Positions 34,233-44,225 of a stretch of DNA of 64,000 nt are shown here, in pieces (within the stretch, counting starts at the first letter, position 1; each line of letters starts with the position of its first letter). The DNA comes from an uncultured Butyricicoccus sp. (GTDB lineage Bacteria > Bacillota > Clostridia > Oscillospirales > Butyricicoccaceae). The position numbers were made by a program, and so were the translations under genes. The stretch spans positions 186,001-250,000 of the forward strand of contig CALWBL010000002.1 of NCBI GenBank assembly GCA_944376065.1, given 5' to 3'. Under the pieces are notes generated by a model. The model was not told the origin of the DNA. It saw only the letters and a program-made list of their open reading frames with translations, and made no database searches.

Positions 34233-36713
34233 ATGCCAATTCGCAAACATAATAAAGGCACTAAACGACCAAGTTTAATGATGCGTAGCCGTATATCAGT
34301 GCTTATAGGCGTACTGGTTTTTATATGTTTTTCAGTAGTTGCTGTACGCCTGTTTTGGATGCAAGTTGTAAGATATGATTATTATAGAGAAAAAGCACTT
34401 AATTTCCAAACTAAAGACAGTATTATTGAACCAAAGCGCGGAACTATCTATGATAGAAATTATAAGGTGCTTGCACAATCAGCATCAACCGAATCTGTGC
34501 TTATTAACCCAAATGGACTTAAAACATGGGTTAAAAACCAAAACGATAGGCTAGAGAATAAACAAGAAGAAGATCCAACTGTACAGCTTTTAGAGCTTGA
34601 AGAAGTTCAGTCAACGATTGCAACGATTTTAAGCGAAAATCTAGGGCTTTCATATGAAAGTGTTTTATCTAAGGTTCAAAGAGTAGACCGTCAATCAATG
34701 GAAATCAAAGGACAGGTCGAACAGGATATAGTGGAGAAAATTCTTAGTCAAATTAACGATGCAGGTATCGCAACTGGTGCATATTCATCTGTTTATACAG
34801 AGCCAGATACAAAGCGTTATTATCCTTATGGCTCATTTGCATCGCAGGTAATAGGTTTTATAAATAGTAGTGGTCCTGTTGGAGGAATAGAACTGGAATA
34901 TAACGATGTATTATCAGGCACTGCTGGAAGAATTGTTCGAGCTCAAAATGTAAGTAACTCGGATATGCCTTTTGAGTATGAACAATATGTTCCGGCACAA
35001 GACGGCGGCTCGGTTGTACTAACCATTGATGAAAGTGTTCAGCATTATCTCGAAACACATGTGGAAACTGCTCTTGCAGATAACCCACAGGCACGTGGAG
35101 GTGTTTCAGGTATTGTAATGGACGTTAAAACGGGTGAAATTTTAGGCATGGTTAATATGCCAGATTTTGATATAAATTCATATAGCACTATTGAGAAAGA
35201 TAATTTATACTATAATGAGCTGAAAGCTGAGATCGAAACATACTTCACTGAAAATGGTATAAACGGCGAAGTAAACGATGAATACCTTTGTGAGGGTAAA
35301 TGGGCAGGTCTGCCAAGTGGCATGAGCGATGAGCAGAAAACCGAAGTTGATACAATGCGTACAGCAAAGTTACAAGCTATGTGGAGAAACCATATCGTTT
35401 CTGATACATATGAGCCGGGTTCTACTTTTAAGCTCATGACAGTTGCAACAGCCCTGGAATCTCAGTCCATAAGCACAGAGGATACTTTTGTTTGCAATGG
35501 TTCCATGATGGTTGCGGGTTGGGGTAAACCAATTAAATGTCATAAAACAGCGGGTCATGGAACTCAAACACTAACTGAAGCTCTTATGAACTCCTGTAAC
35601 GTTGCTATGATGCAAATTGCTTTTAAAACTACTCCTGCAACATTTTTCGAGTATTTCGAGTCGTTTGGTCTCGTTGGTAAAACAAATATAGATTTACCAG
35701 GTGAAGCAAACAATACTTCACTTGTCTATACAGAAGAACAACTTGTTGACACTCCATCAAACCTTGCAGTATCCTCATTTGGTCAGCGTTTTAAGGTAAC
35801 TCCACTTCAAATGATATCTATGATTTGTGCTATTGTTGATGATGGCAATCTTAAAACTCCACATATCGTTCGTCAGATTTTAAATTCTGATGGCTCTGTG
35901 CGTGAAACTATTCAAACCCAAGTTGTGCGTCAAGTGATTTCTGAGGAAACATCAGAGTTTATGCGTCAAGCTATGGAGGCAGTAGTTTCTGATGGTACGG
36001 GTAAAAATGCTTATGTTGCAGGATACCGTGTAGGCGGTAAAACTGCAACATCAGAAATTGAAAAGAAACGAGATTCAGAGGGTAGGGTAATAGATAACGA
36101 ATATCGTTACACAGCATCATTTATTGGTGTTGCACCAATGGACGACCCACAAATTGCAGTTTTAGTTGCTATTCATGACCTGCCAGAAAGTGCCCCTCAT
36201 GGCGGCGGTGCTATTGCAGCTCCAGTAGTAGCTAGAATTTTAGAAGATGTTCTGCCATATTGGGGTGTTGAACAGAGTTTTGACGAGGAAAATGCAGACC
36301 GTATTGAAATTCAGGTTTCAAGTGTTATCGGTCAAACCGAAGAAGAAGCTGCATCTGTACTTGAAAACCTTGGATTTAGTTACCGCACAGTTGGCGATGG
36401 CGATACAGTTACCGACCAAGTTCCAAGCGGTGGTGTTAAGATACCAACGGGCAGCCAAATCATTCTCTATATGGGTGGCGAAAAGAGTACAGAACTTGTA
36501 ACTGTTCCTAATGTTCTAGGTGAACACCCAGAAACAGCTCAAAGCAGACTTAATTCAAATAATCTATATATGCGTAGAACTGGTATTAAGAGCAGTCAGA
36601 CTAATGCTCAAACTCAGGCTACACAACAAAACCCAGCAGCAGGAACACAGGTTCCAATCGGTACTGTTATTACTGTATCATTTGAAAACACAACAGGTGT
36701 CAGCGACCGTTAA
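34233..36713 (+). CDS. Class B penicillin-binding protein with two PASTA domains (PBP2B/SpoVD-like)
   Basis: Septal transpeptidase. 826 residues from the ATG at 34233, where GGAGGA lies nine bases upstream; a 30-residue longer frame has no ribosome site. Membrane anchor about 20-42, dimerisation domain with EPKRGTIYDRN, transpeptidase with STFK (397-400), SCN (454-456) and, in place of the usual KTG, K603-T604-A605 (GGKTATSE). Two C-terminal PASTA repeats (about 690-820) resemble vegetative PBP2B more than SpoVD, which has one. It is the only class B PBP in this cluster. The KTA change touches a strand that contacts beta-lactams and is worth checking. Confidence 0.93.
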   Translation: MPIRKHNKGTKRPSLMMRSRISVLIGVLVFICFSVVAVRLFWMQVVRYDYYREKALNFQTKDSIIEPKRGTIYDRNYKVLAQSASTESVLINPNGLKTWVKNQNDRLENKQEEDPTVQLLELEEVQSTIATILSENLGLSYESVLSKVQRVDRQSMEIKGQVEQDIVEKILSQINDAGIATGAYSSVYTEPDTKRYYPYGSFASQVIGFINSSGPVGGIELEYNDVLSGTAGRIVRAQNVSNSDMPFEYEQYVPAQDGGSVVLTIDESVQHYLETHVETALADNPQARGGVSGIVMDVKTGEILGMVNMPDFDINSYSTIEKDNLYYNELKAEIETYFTENGINGEVNDEYLCEGKWAGLPSGMSDEQKTEVDTMRTAKLQAMWRNHIVSDTYEPGSTFKLMTVATALESQSISTEDTFVCNGSMMVAGWGKPIKCHKTAGHGTQTLTEALMNSCNVAMMQIAFKTTPATFFEYFESFGLVGKTNIDLPGEANNTSLVYTEEQLVDTPSNLAVSSFGQRFKVTPLQMISMICAIVDDGNLKTPHIVRQILNSDGSVRETIQTQVVRQVISEETSEFMRQAMEAVVSDGTGKNAYVAGYRVGGKTATSEIEKKRDSEGRVIDNEYRYTASFIGVAPMDDPQIAVLVAIHDLPESAPHGGGAIAAPVVARILEDVLPYWGVEQSFDEENADRIEIQVSSVIGQTEEEAASVLENLGFSYRTVGDGDTVTDQVPSGGVKIPTGSQIILYMGGEKSTELVTVPNVLGEHPETAQSRLNSNNLYMRRTGIKSSQTNAQTQATQQNPAAGTQVPIGTVITVSFENTTGVSDR

Positions 36714-36736
36714 AGCATGAAACGAGGGAAAATTTT

Positions 36737-38173
36737 ATGAAGCTATCTAAACTTTTAAACAATATTGATATTTTAGAAAACAGACTGGATTTAGACACAG
36801 AAATCGAAAATGTATGCTATGATTCACGAAAGGTGAAAAAAGGCGATTTGTTTGTCGCTATTCGTGGATATGCAACCGATGGTCATAAGTATATTGCAAA
36901 AGCATTGGAGCAAGGTGCAGTGGCTATTGTCTGTGAGGAGGCACAGGAAAATATTCCTGCTGTCATAGTAAAAAATTCAAGAAAAGCGCTTGCACAGATT
37001 GGTGCGAATGAATTTGACCACCCAGCACAAAAGCTCAAAATGATTGGCATCACTGGTACAAACGGAAAAACCACAACAACATATCTTGTAAAGCATATCC
37101 TCGAGAGCGAAGGTGCAAAAGTAGGGCTTATTGGCACAAATCAAAATATGATTGGTGATGAAATTCTGGAAACCGAACGCACAACTCCAGAATCTTACGA
37201 ACTGCAAGAACTATTTAGCAAGATGGTAAATGCAGGTTGCACTCATTGTGTTATGGAAGTTTCTTCACATTCTTTGGTTCTCGATAGGGTTTATGGCGTA
37301 CCGTTTGAGGTTGGAGCTTTTACCAACCTCACTCAGGACCATTTGGACTTCCACCACACTATGGAGGAATACAGAAAGGCTAAAGCCATACTTTTTACAA
37401 TGTGCAATAAGGGTATACTAAATATGGACGATTCAGCAAGCGAGCAAATCATGCTTGATGCAACTTGTGAAATAATGACCTATTCTGCACATAATGATAG
37501 TGCAGATTTAGTGGCTAAGAACGTAGAACTTTATGCAGACTGTGTAAAATTTGATGCAAGTATAGAAAATGAAAGCGAGCATATAATTTTAGGTATACCT
37601 GGACAGTTTACAGTTTCAAATGCACTAACATCTATTGGTGTGTGCTATGTTCTTGGTGTGCCACTTAAACAAATAGCTAATGCACTTAAATCTGCTCAAG
37701 GCGTAAAGGGTAGAGTGGAAGTAGTTAAAACCAACACAGATTATACGGTTTTAATTGACTATGCTCATTCACCAGATGGAGTGGAAAATGTTTTAAAGGC
37801 TGTTCGCGGATTTACAAAGGGCAGAGTGATTGCATTATTTGGCTGCGGCGGCGATAGAGATAGAACAAAACGCCCTAAGATGGGAGCTATTGCAGCAAAC
37901 CTTGCCGATTACTGTATTGTTACCTCTGATAACCCACGAACGGAAGAACCAGCGCTTATTATTGATGATATTGTAGAGGGTATGAAAGATAGCAAAACCC
38001 CATATGAAGTTATCGTCAGCCGACCAGAGGCAATTTTTGCCGCTTTAAAAATGGCTCAAAAAGATGATACAATTGTGCTTATGGGCAAAGGTCATGAAAC
38101 ATATCAGGAAATAAATCACATTAAGCACCATATGGACGAACGTGAAATCGTTGCTGAATATTTTAAAAAATAA
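36737..38173 (+). CDS. murE: UDP-MurNAc-tripeptide synthetase MurE (meso-DAP type)
   Basis: Cytoplasmic Mur ligase adding the third amino acid to UDP-MurNAc-L-Ala-D-Glu. 478 residues: N-terminal uridine-binding domain (CYDSRKVKKGDLFVAI), ATP loop GTNGKTTTT, central domain with EVSSHSL, C-terminal domain with DNPRTEE. The DNPR motif is the known marker for meso-diaminopimelate specificity, so the peptidoglycan is DAP-type. GHETYQ near the C-terminus is typical. GAGGG precedes the start. Confidence 0.96.
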   Translation: MKLSKLLNNIDILENRLDLDTEIENVCYDSRKVKKGDLFVAIRGYATDGHKYIAKALEQGAVAIVCEEAQENIPAVIVKNSRKALAQIGANEFDHPAQKLKMIGITGTNGKTTTTYLVKHILESEGAKVGLIGTNQNMIGDEILETERTTPESYELQELFSKMVNAGCTHCVMEVSSHSLVLDRVYGVPFEVGAFTNLTQDHLDFHHTMEEYRKAKAILFTMCNKGILNMDDSASEQIMLDATCEIMTYSAHNDSADLVAKNVELYADCVKFDASIENESEHIILGIPGQFTVSNALTSIGVCYVLGVPLKQIANALKSAQGVKGRVEVVKTNTDYTVLIDYAHSPDGVENVLKAVRGFTKGRVIALFGCGGDRDRTKRPKMGAIAANLADYCIVTSDNPRTEEPALIIDDIVEGMKDSKTPYEVIVSRPEAIFAALKMAQKDDTIVLMGKGHETYQEINHIKHHMDEREIVAEYFKK

Positions 38174-38226
38174 ATACTACAAATGGGAAAAATCCCTGCT
38201 AAGTAAAGTGGGGTGGAGGGTGTTAC

Positions 38227-39594
38227 ATGGAGAGCTTTATGCTTTCACAGGCGGCTAAGTGGACAAAAGGAGAAGTTTCCTCTGATGCAGAAATTTTAAC
38301 TGTATCTAAGGATTCAAGAGAAATTCCAAATGGCTGTTTATTTCTGGCAATCGCAGGAGAAAACTTTGATGGACACGATTATATAAATAAAGCAATAGAG
38401 AATGGTGCAGTGGCTGTTTTAAGCCATAGAAAAGATGAAAAATACTCTGTGCCCACTCTGTATGTAGAGGATACAAGACAGGCGATTTTAGATATTGCTG
38501 AAGGATATAGACAGCAGTTTACATGCCCATTAGTTGCAATAACTGGTTCTGTTGGTAAAACAACTACAAGGGGTTTGACGGCTGCTGTTGTATCTCAAAA
38601 ATATAATACCCATGCAACAAAAGGAAATCTAAATAATCAGCTTGGTATGCCATTGACTTTGTTAGAGCTAAACCATACACATGAGGTGGCTGTAATTGAA
38701 ATGGGTATGTCGGGTTTTGGTGAAATCTTATCCATGATTAAGGCTGCAAAGCCGGATATTGCAGTTATAACCAATATAGGCACTGCCCATATTGAGTTTT
38801 TAGGCTCAAGAGAAGGTATTTGCAAAGCAAAAATGGAAATTTTAGATGGTCTTTATGAGCGTGGCGGTACAGCTATTTTAAACGGTGATGAACCGCTTTT
38901 ATGGGATAAACGAGATAAGATTAAATCAGATGTAATATGGTTTGGAATTGAAAACCCTGAGTGCGATATTTGTGCAGAAAACATAATATCTGAAAGCGAT
39001 AGCGTTAGTTTTACACTTGTGTATAAAGATATCAAAACATCTGTAAAACTTTCAATCGCAGGTGTTCATAATGTTAGTAATGCACTTGCAGCGGCTGCTG
39101 TTGGCTTTAAGCTGGGTGTATCACCAGAGCAAATTTCAAATGGTATTTTTGAGTACACACCAGATGGCAGACGTCAGCGTCTTTATAACAAAAATGGTTT
39201 TATCATTTATGAGGATTGCTATAATGCAAGTCCAGATTCAATGAAAGCAGCACTAGCTGTTTTAAAATCACAAGAAGGTGGTAAGAAATTTGCGGTTTTA
39301 GGCTCCATGTTGGAGCTGGGCGATTATACGCAGATAGGTCATATTCAAACAGGCGAAAATGCTGCTAAAAATGCTGATGTTGTTTATTTATATGGTGCTT
39401 ATGCTGAGTTTATGGCAGAGGGAGCAAAACAGGGTGGTATGTCAGAAGAAAATATTCATATTTTCACAACACATGAAGATTTAGCTGACAGCCTTAAAAA
39501 ACATGCAAAAATTGGCGATGTGTTTTTATTTAAGGGCAGTCGCAGTATGAAAATGGAGCGGGCATTAGGTCTGTTTCTGGGGGAGGAAGTTTAA
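38227..39594 (+). CDS. murF: UDP-MurNAc-tripeptide-D-Ala-D-Ala ligase MurF
   Basis: Completes the pentapeptide precursor. 455 residues with N-terminal domain SKDSREIPNGCLFLAI, P-loop ITGSVGKTTT, NLNNQLGMPLTLL, and the C-terminal signatures YNASPDSMKAAL and LGSMLELGDY. Ribosome site GGAGG lies eight bases upstream. Follows murE after 53 bases and precedes mraY by three, as in other Firmicute dcw clusters. Confidence 0.96.
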   Translation: MESFMLSQAAKWTKGEVSSDAEILTVSKDSREIPNGCLFLAIAGENFDGHDYINKAIENGAVAVLSHRKDEKYSVPTLYVEDTRQAILDIAEGYRQQFTCPLVAITGSVGKTTTRGLTAAVVSQKYNTHATKGNLNNQLGMPLTLLELNHTHEVAVIEMGMSGFGEILSMIKAAKPDIAVITNIGTAHIEFLGSREGICKAKMEILDGLYERGGTAILNGDEPLLWDKRDKIKSDVIWFGIENPECDICAENIISESDSVSFTLVYKDIKTSVKLSIAGVHNVSNALAAAAVGFKLGVSPEQISNGIFEYTPDGRRQRLYNKNGFIIYEDCYNASPDSMKAALAVLKSQEGGKKFAVLGSMLELGDYTQIGHIQTGENAAKNADVVYLYGAYAEFMAEGAKQGGMSEENIHIFTTHEDLADSLKKHAKIGDVFLFKGSRSMKMERALGLFLGEEV

Positions 39595-39597
39595 TTT

Positions 39598-40599
39598 ATG
39601 AAATTAGCGTTAATAGCAGCAGCTATCGCTTTTGTTGTAACAGCGGTCATCGGTATGCCAATTATAAATTGGCTTAGAAAAATGAAGTTTGGTCAAAAAA
39701 TTCTTGAGATAGGTCCTAAATGGCATATGAACAAGCAAAATATACCAACAATGGGCGGTTTTATGTTTATTATTGGTATAACCGTTAGTATGCTTATAAG
39801 CTATGGCATTTTAAGTTTTGGAAAAACGCAAAATGCGCTTTCAATGCCACTGTTTTTCTCAGTTTTATTTATGGCCTTTGCTTATGGTCTTGTCGGTATG
39901 ATTGATGACTGGGCGAAAATACGCAAAAAGCAAAATGCAGGTTTAACACCTATGCAAAAACTGCTTTTGCAAATTGTTGTTGCAGCAGTATTTTTATCAC
40001 TTTTAAGGCTTGCAGGTGGTCAAACAGGTGGAATTTGGATTCCAATCTTAGAAAGAACGATTGTGATTCCTTGGGCAATATATTTAGTGTTTGCAATCAT
40101 TGTAGTTGTTGGCTGTGATAACGCTGTAAATCTAACCGATGGTATTGATGGACTCGCTGCAAGTGTTACCTTACCAGTTGCTATTTTCTTTGCATGTGTT
40201 GGCATTAAGCAGGGTAATATTGGTGTAGTTGTGTTTTCTGCTGCTCTTGCAGGCGGGCTTTTAGGATTTCTTCTGTTTAATTTTAATCCTGCAAAAGTGT
40301 TTATGGGAGATACTGGTTCACTATTTTTAGGTGGTGCTGTTGCAGGACTCGCTTTTGCCTGTGACTTACCGCTTGTACTTGTGCCAGTAGGCCTTATTTA
40401 TGTTATAGAAACTCTTTCTGTTATTTTACAAGTTGGTTATTTTAAAATTAGCCATGGCAAAAGACTATTTAAAATGGCACCTATTCACCACCATTTTGAA
40501 ATGTGTGGCTGGGGTGAACGTAAAATTGTTATAATTTTTACTTTAATTACAACTGTTATGTGTGTTTTAGCGTGGATACTGTTCAAAAGTGCATTTTAA
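39598..40599 (+). CDS. mraY: Phospho-MurNAc-pentapeptide translocase MraY
   Basis: Makes lipid I by moving phospho-MurNAc-pentapeptide to undecaprenyl phosphate. 333 residues, about ten membrane helices. All catalytic loops are present: DDWAKIRKKQNAGL, NAVNLTDGIDGLAA, NFNPAKVFMGDTGS and PIHHHFE. Ribosome site AGGA lies inside the end of murF, so translation is coupled. Confidence 0.97.
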   Translation: MKLALIAAAIAFVVTAVIGMPIINWLRKMKFGQKILEIGPKWHMNKQNIPTMGGFMFIIGITVSMLISYGILSFGKTQNALSMPLFFSVLFMAFAYGLVGMIDDWAKIRKKQNAGLTPMQKLLLQIVVAAVFLSLLRLAGGQTGGIWIPILERTIVIPWAIYLVFAIIVVVGCDNAVNLTDGIDGLAASVTLPVAIFFACVGIKQGNIGVVVFSAALAGGLLGFLLFNFNPAKVFMGDTGSLFLGGAVAGLAFACDLPLVLVPVGLIYVIETLSVILQVGYFKISHGKRLFKMAPIHHHFEMCGWGERKIVIIFTLITTVMCVLAWILFKSAF

Positions 40600-40605
40600 G
40601 CACCA

Positions 40606-40623
40606 GCGAGCAGTTTCGCTCGC
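40606..40623 (+). other. Intercistronic hairpin between mraY and ftsW
   Basis: GCGAGC / GCTCGC stem with a six-base loop in the 40-base mraY-ftsW gap, not followed by a T-run. It is more likely an mRNA processing or stability element than a terminator. Confidence 0.5.
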
Positions 40624-40639
40624 AAAGAAAGGAAAATTC

Positions 40640-41860
40640 ATGCCTAAAAAATCTTCACTTATATATGAGCCGGAACCAGCGGCTACTCAAAAAAAACATC
40701 GCCAGGCTGCAAAAGCCCCACGGCCTAAAAGCAGAGTGCAGCCAGAAATTGTAAGAAAACTGGAGATAAAAAAACTAGATCTTACAACACTTGTTGTTAT
40801 TTTAGTGCTTATGGTTATAGGGCTTATTGCTCTTTTTAGTGCAAGCTATCCTATAGGGCTTTATAGATTTGGTGACCCTTTGCAATTTGTAAAGAATCAG
40901 TCACTTTTTGCAGTTATAGGCATTTGTGGAATGCTTTTTATCTCCATAATTGACTATCATATTTATGGACGATTTTATAAGTTTATTTTTGGATTTGGTG
41001 TTTTATTGCTGGTTTTAGTTTTGATTATTGGCACAAACTATAATAACGCAAAACGATGGATTGAGATTCCAGGTCTGGGTCAGTTTCAGCCATCAGAGAT
41101 CACAAAAATAGCAATGATTATAGCATTTTCATATTATGCTTCAAAAATGGGTGATAAAATCCGAACATATAAGGGACTTTTGCCGTTTATTGCCGCATTT
41201 GCTGTGATTGCAGGCTTGCTTGCACTCCAGCCTCATATGTCAGCGATTGTAATTATGTTTGTTATTGCACTTAGCATTTTGTTTGTTGCAGGTATAAAAG
41301 TTTGGTATTTCTTCCCAATAGGTATCGGTGGAATTGGTGCATTTGCGGTTGCATATCAGTTGCCACAATTTGCTCATGTGCGTGACCGTATAGCAGTATG
41401 GCTTGACCCATTTATAGACCTCCAAGATAAAGGCTATCAGGCAGCTAATAGCTTTGTGGCCATTGGTTCAGGCGGTTTTTGGGGGCTTGGTTTGGGTCAG
41501 GGCAGACAAAAACAGCTTTATTTGCCAGAACCGCAAAACGACTTTGTTTTTTCCGCATGGTGTGAGGAAATGGGTTTTGTCGGTGCGGTAATACTTATAA
41601 TTTTATTTGCCTATTTGATTTACAGAGGGTATGTTATAGCAAAAAACGCGAGAGATAAGTTCGGCTGCTTGCTTGCAATAGGTATAACCACTCAGTTTGC
41701 AGTTCAAACACTTATGAATTTATTTGTTGTAACTGGTGTAATGCCAGTTACAGGTGCAAGTTTGCCGCTTTTTAGCTATGGCGGCACAGCGCTTATTATT
41801 CAGCTTTGTGAAATGGGTATATTGCTTAATATTTCACGAACTATGACACGCAAAAACTAG
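40640..41860 (+). CDS. ftsW: FtsW/SpoVE-family lipid II polymerase
   Basis: SEDS-family glycosyltransferase that polymerises lipid II together with the class B PBP. 406 residues from the ATG at 40640 (AAAGGAAAA upstream; an earlier ATG at 40589 begins inside mraY). A basic cytoplasmic N-terminus of about 45 residues is followed by some ten helices. SEDS signatures include YNNAKRWIEIPG, QPSEITK, GLGLGQGRQKQLYLPEPQNDF and LPLFSYGGTALI. FtsW and SpoVE cannot be separated by sequence; the location next to murG fits either. Confidence 0.94.
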   Translation: MPKKSSLIYEPEPAATQKKHRQAAKAPRPKSRVQPEIVRKLEIKKLDLTTLVVILVLMVIGLIALFSASYPIGLYRFGDPLQFVKNQSLFAVIGICGMLFISIIDYHIYGRFYKFIFGFGVLLLVLVLIIGTNYNNAKRWIEIPGLGQFQPSEITKIAMIIAFSYYASKMGDKIRTYKGLLPFIAAFAVIAGLLALQPHMSAIVIMFVIALSILFVAGIKVWYFFPIGIGGIGAFAVAYQLPQFAHVRDRIAVWLDPFIDLQDKGYQAANSFVAIGSGGFWGLGLGQGRQKQLYLPEPQNDFVFSAWCEEMGFVGAVILIILFAYLIYRGYVIAKNARDKFGCLLAIGITTQFAVQTLMNLFVVTGVMPVTGASLPLFSYGGTALIIQLCEMGILLNISRTMTRKN

Positions 41861-41876
41861 CAGGTAGGGGGCTATT

Positions 41877-43007
41877 ATGAAATTATACATCACCGGTGGC
41901 GGCACTGGAGGACATGTTACACCAGGAATTGCTATTGCAAGATATTGCGAGCAAAAAAGACCAGATACTGTGGTTCGTTTTGCAGGTACATCTGGTGGAA
42001 TCGAATCTCGTCTTGTGCCAAGAGAGGGTTATCCGCTTGATATAATTGAAATCAGCGGTTTACGCAGGTCTTTTAAGCCAGATGCTATTATGCATAACTT
42101 GAAAGCTGTAAAGCAGACTCTTCTAGCTCAAGCACAAGCTAAAAAATTGCTTTTACAACATAAGCCAGATTGTGTTATTGGTTGTGGTGGATATGTTAGT
42201 TTCCCAATCGTGAGTGCAGCTCAAAAACTCGGTATTCCTACAATTTTACTTGAAGTAAATGCACTCCCAGGTGTTACAACAAAGATGCTTGCTAAAAAAG
42301 CGGATAGGGTGCTTGTGTGCTTTGAACAGGCTAAAAATATATTAGGTGATAGTGATAGAATTTATATGACTGGTTCACCAGTAAGAACAGAAATTGTTTT
42401 TGCTGATAGAAAAGCTGCAAGAGAAAAAATGGGATTAACTGATAATGACCGTTTAGTTGTTTCATTTTGGGGCTCTATGGGTGCAAAATATATGAACGAA
42501 CACATGGCAGATATGCTGACAAGAGAAATGCGTGAGGAAGTTTCTTTTTATCATGTGCATGCAACAGGCTCAGCGGCAAGCAAATGGCTACCTAGAAAAA
42601 TTAGAGAAAACGGTGTAAATCCAGATGCAAACCCAAATGTAACTATTACAGAATATATTTATGATATGGCCGATAAAATGGCCGCAGCAGACCTTGTTTT
42701 ATGCCGTGCAGGTGCAGCAACGATAGGAGAGCTTTGCGCTTTAGGGCGCGCGTCTATTATGGTGCCATCTCCATATGTAGCAGAAAACCATCAGGAGAAA
42801 AACGCAAGAGCTTTGGAAAAAGCAGGAGCATGTGATGTTTTGCTTGAAAATGAGGCAAATGGAAATCGTATGTTTGAAATGACAACTGCTCTGCTTGCAG
42901 ATGATAAAAGGCGTGAACAAATGGCTAAAAACGCTTCTAAACTTGCAACATTAGATGCAGGTGAGAAAATTTATCAGCATATTTTACAGGTTGTAAGGAA
43001 GTCTTAA
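41877..43007 (+). CDS. murG: UDP-GlcNAc:lipid I N-acetylglucosaminyltransferase MurG
   Basis: Adds GlcNAc to lipid I to give lipid II at the inner membrane face. 376 residues, GT-B fold: G-loop GGGTGGHV (7-14), second loop GCGGYVSFP, donor site with CRAGAATIGELCALGRASI and PYVAENHQEKNA. Strong ribosome site (AGGTAGGGGG). Between ftsW and the ftsQ-type gene. Confidence 0.97.
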   Translation: MKLYITGGGTGGHVTPGIAIARYCEQKRPDTVVRFAGTSGGIESRLVPREGYPLDIIEISGLRRSFKPDAIMHNLKAVKQTLLAQAQAKKLLLQHKPDCVIGCGGYVSFPIVSAAQKLGIPTILLEVNALPGVTTKMLAKKADRVLVCFEQAKNILGDSDRIYMTGSPVRTEIVFADRKAAREKMGLTDNDRLVVSFWGSMGAKYMNEHMADMLTREMREEVSFYHVHATGSAASKWLPRKIRENGVNPDANPNVTITEYIYDMADKMAAADLVLCRAGAATIGELCALGRASIMVPSPYVAENHQEKNARALEKAGACDVLLENEANGNRMFEMTTALLADDKRREQMAKNASKLATLDAGEKIYQHILQVVRKS

Positions 43008-43041
43008 ATTGGCGTTTTAAATGCCGGATAGGAGGAGTGCA

Positions 43042-43977
43042 ATGAGTAACAGAAGAACAAATTCACCAGTTCGGCAAAAGCGGGTAAACTCTCAAAAAAT
43101 GCCGCCATCCGGCAGCACAAATAGGACCACAAAAAGGCGTAAACCTCAGCAGCCAATGAGCCGTTCAGAAAGGCAAAGAAGAAAAATCCGCAGAAGTTTT
43201 AGACGCAAAGTGGCAGGCAGAATAGCATTTTTAATTATGACATTTTCTGCAGCTTTCCTAGCCGTTACCATATTTTTTAAAATAGATACAATTAGAGCAA
43301 CAGCAACAGAACATTATACTGAGCAGGAAATTATTGAGGCTATAGAAGTTAAAACTGGTGATAACTTATTTACATTCCGCACAAGTTCATTGGAAAAGAG
43401 ATTGCTTGAAAAATTTCCATATCTTGCAAGTGTGAGTGTAACGCGTTCGTTACCAAGCACACTTGTAATTGAAACTAAGGATTCTGTTCCCGCGGCTGCA
43501 ATAAGCCTGTCGGGTGGAGGATATTACCTCATAGATGAAAATGGAAAAATGTTGGAGCAAAGTACAAACATTCCAGAAGGTGTCCCAAGTGTTACTGGAG
43601 TAAGCATTGTCGATGGTTCAGCGGGGCAATATATTGATGTTAAAAACAACAAAAAGGCAGAAATATTAGTTTCACTTACAAAAGCTCTAAAAGAACACAG
43701 TATGATTGAAAATGTTAATTTTATAAATGTTTCTGCTTTGACAGATGTTCGTATCGGCTATCTGGGCAGGCTTGATGTAAGACTTGGACAAGCTGATAAT
43801 ATTAATGAAAAACTCAAAATGCTTGTCCATATAGTGGAAAATGAGCTCTCCCCATCAGATATACAGACAATATACTTAGAAGATGCGGTAACGGTTTATT
43901 GCCCGCCAACAACACTTGAAAAATTTCAGCAGTCTGCCATGCCAATTTCAGACGTAAATTCGCCAGAAATTACATAA
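43042..43977 (+). CDS. ftsQ: Cell-division protein FtsQ/DivIB
   Basis: Bitopic division protein, 311 residues from the ATG at 43042 (GGAGGAG upstream; a start at 43021 would overlap that site). Very basic cytoplasmic tail (1-60), one membrane helix (about 62-80), then a POTRA domain (KIDTIRATATEHYTEQEI...) and the beta domain. It scaffolds the FtsL-DivIC complex. Sequence conservation is limited but topology, POTRA pattern and position before ftsZ agree. Confidence 0.92.
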   Translation: MSNRRTNSPVRQKRVNSQKMPPSGSTNRTTKRRKPQQPMSRSERQRRKIRRSFRRKVAGRIAFLIMTFSAAFLAVTIFFKIDTIRATATEHYTEQEIIEAIEVKTGDNLFTFRTSSLEKRLLEKFPYLASVSVTRSLPSTLVIETKDSVPAAAISLSGGGYYLIDENGKMLEQSTNIPEGVPSVTGVSIVDGSAGQYIDVKNNKKAEILVSLTKALKEHSMIENVNFINVSALTDVRIGYLGRLDVRLGQADNINEKLKMLVHIVENELSPSDIQTIYLEDAVTVYCPPTTLEKFQQSAMPISDVNSPEIT

Positions 43978-44225
43978 ATGCACCATGTATTTTAAATAAA
44001 AAATTTCTATTTATGTGAAACCTGAGCGGATTTTAGCTCAGTAATATATTTGACCACTGCACTTTGAACAATTTTTAATAAAACGGGTATTTTTTGTTGC
44101 AAAATCTGCTTCATGGGGTTAAAATTATAACGATAGAGTGTGTAACTCTCTAAAGACAGCAAAACAGAGTTTTATCAGTTTTTATACGGATACATAGAAG
44201 ATGAAAATAACGGAGGACGGCATCA
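43978..44225 (+). promoter_or_regulatory. ftsQ-ftsZ intergenic region with weak hairpin and candidate ftsZ promoter
   Basis: 248 bases. CTGAGC / GCTCAG (44022-44041) forms a stem without a proper T-run. TTGACC (44050-44055), 18 bp, TTTAAT (44074-44079) is a possible promoter, and TTGAAC (44064) with TATTTT (44088) an alternative. The long leader before ftsZ ends with GGAGG nine bases from the ATG. ftsZ therefore may be transcribed both from the dcw promoter and locally. Confidence 0.4.
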
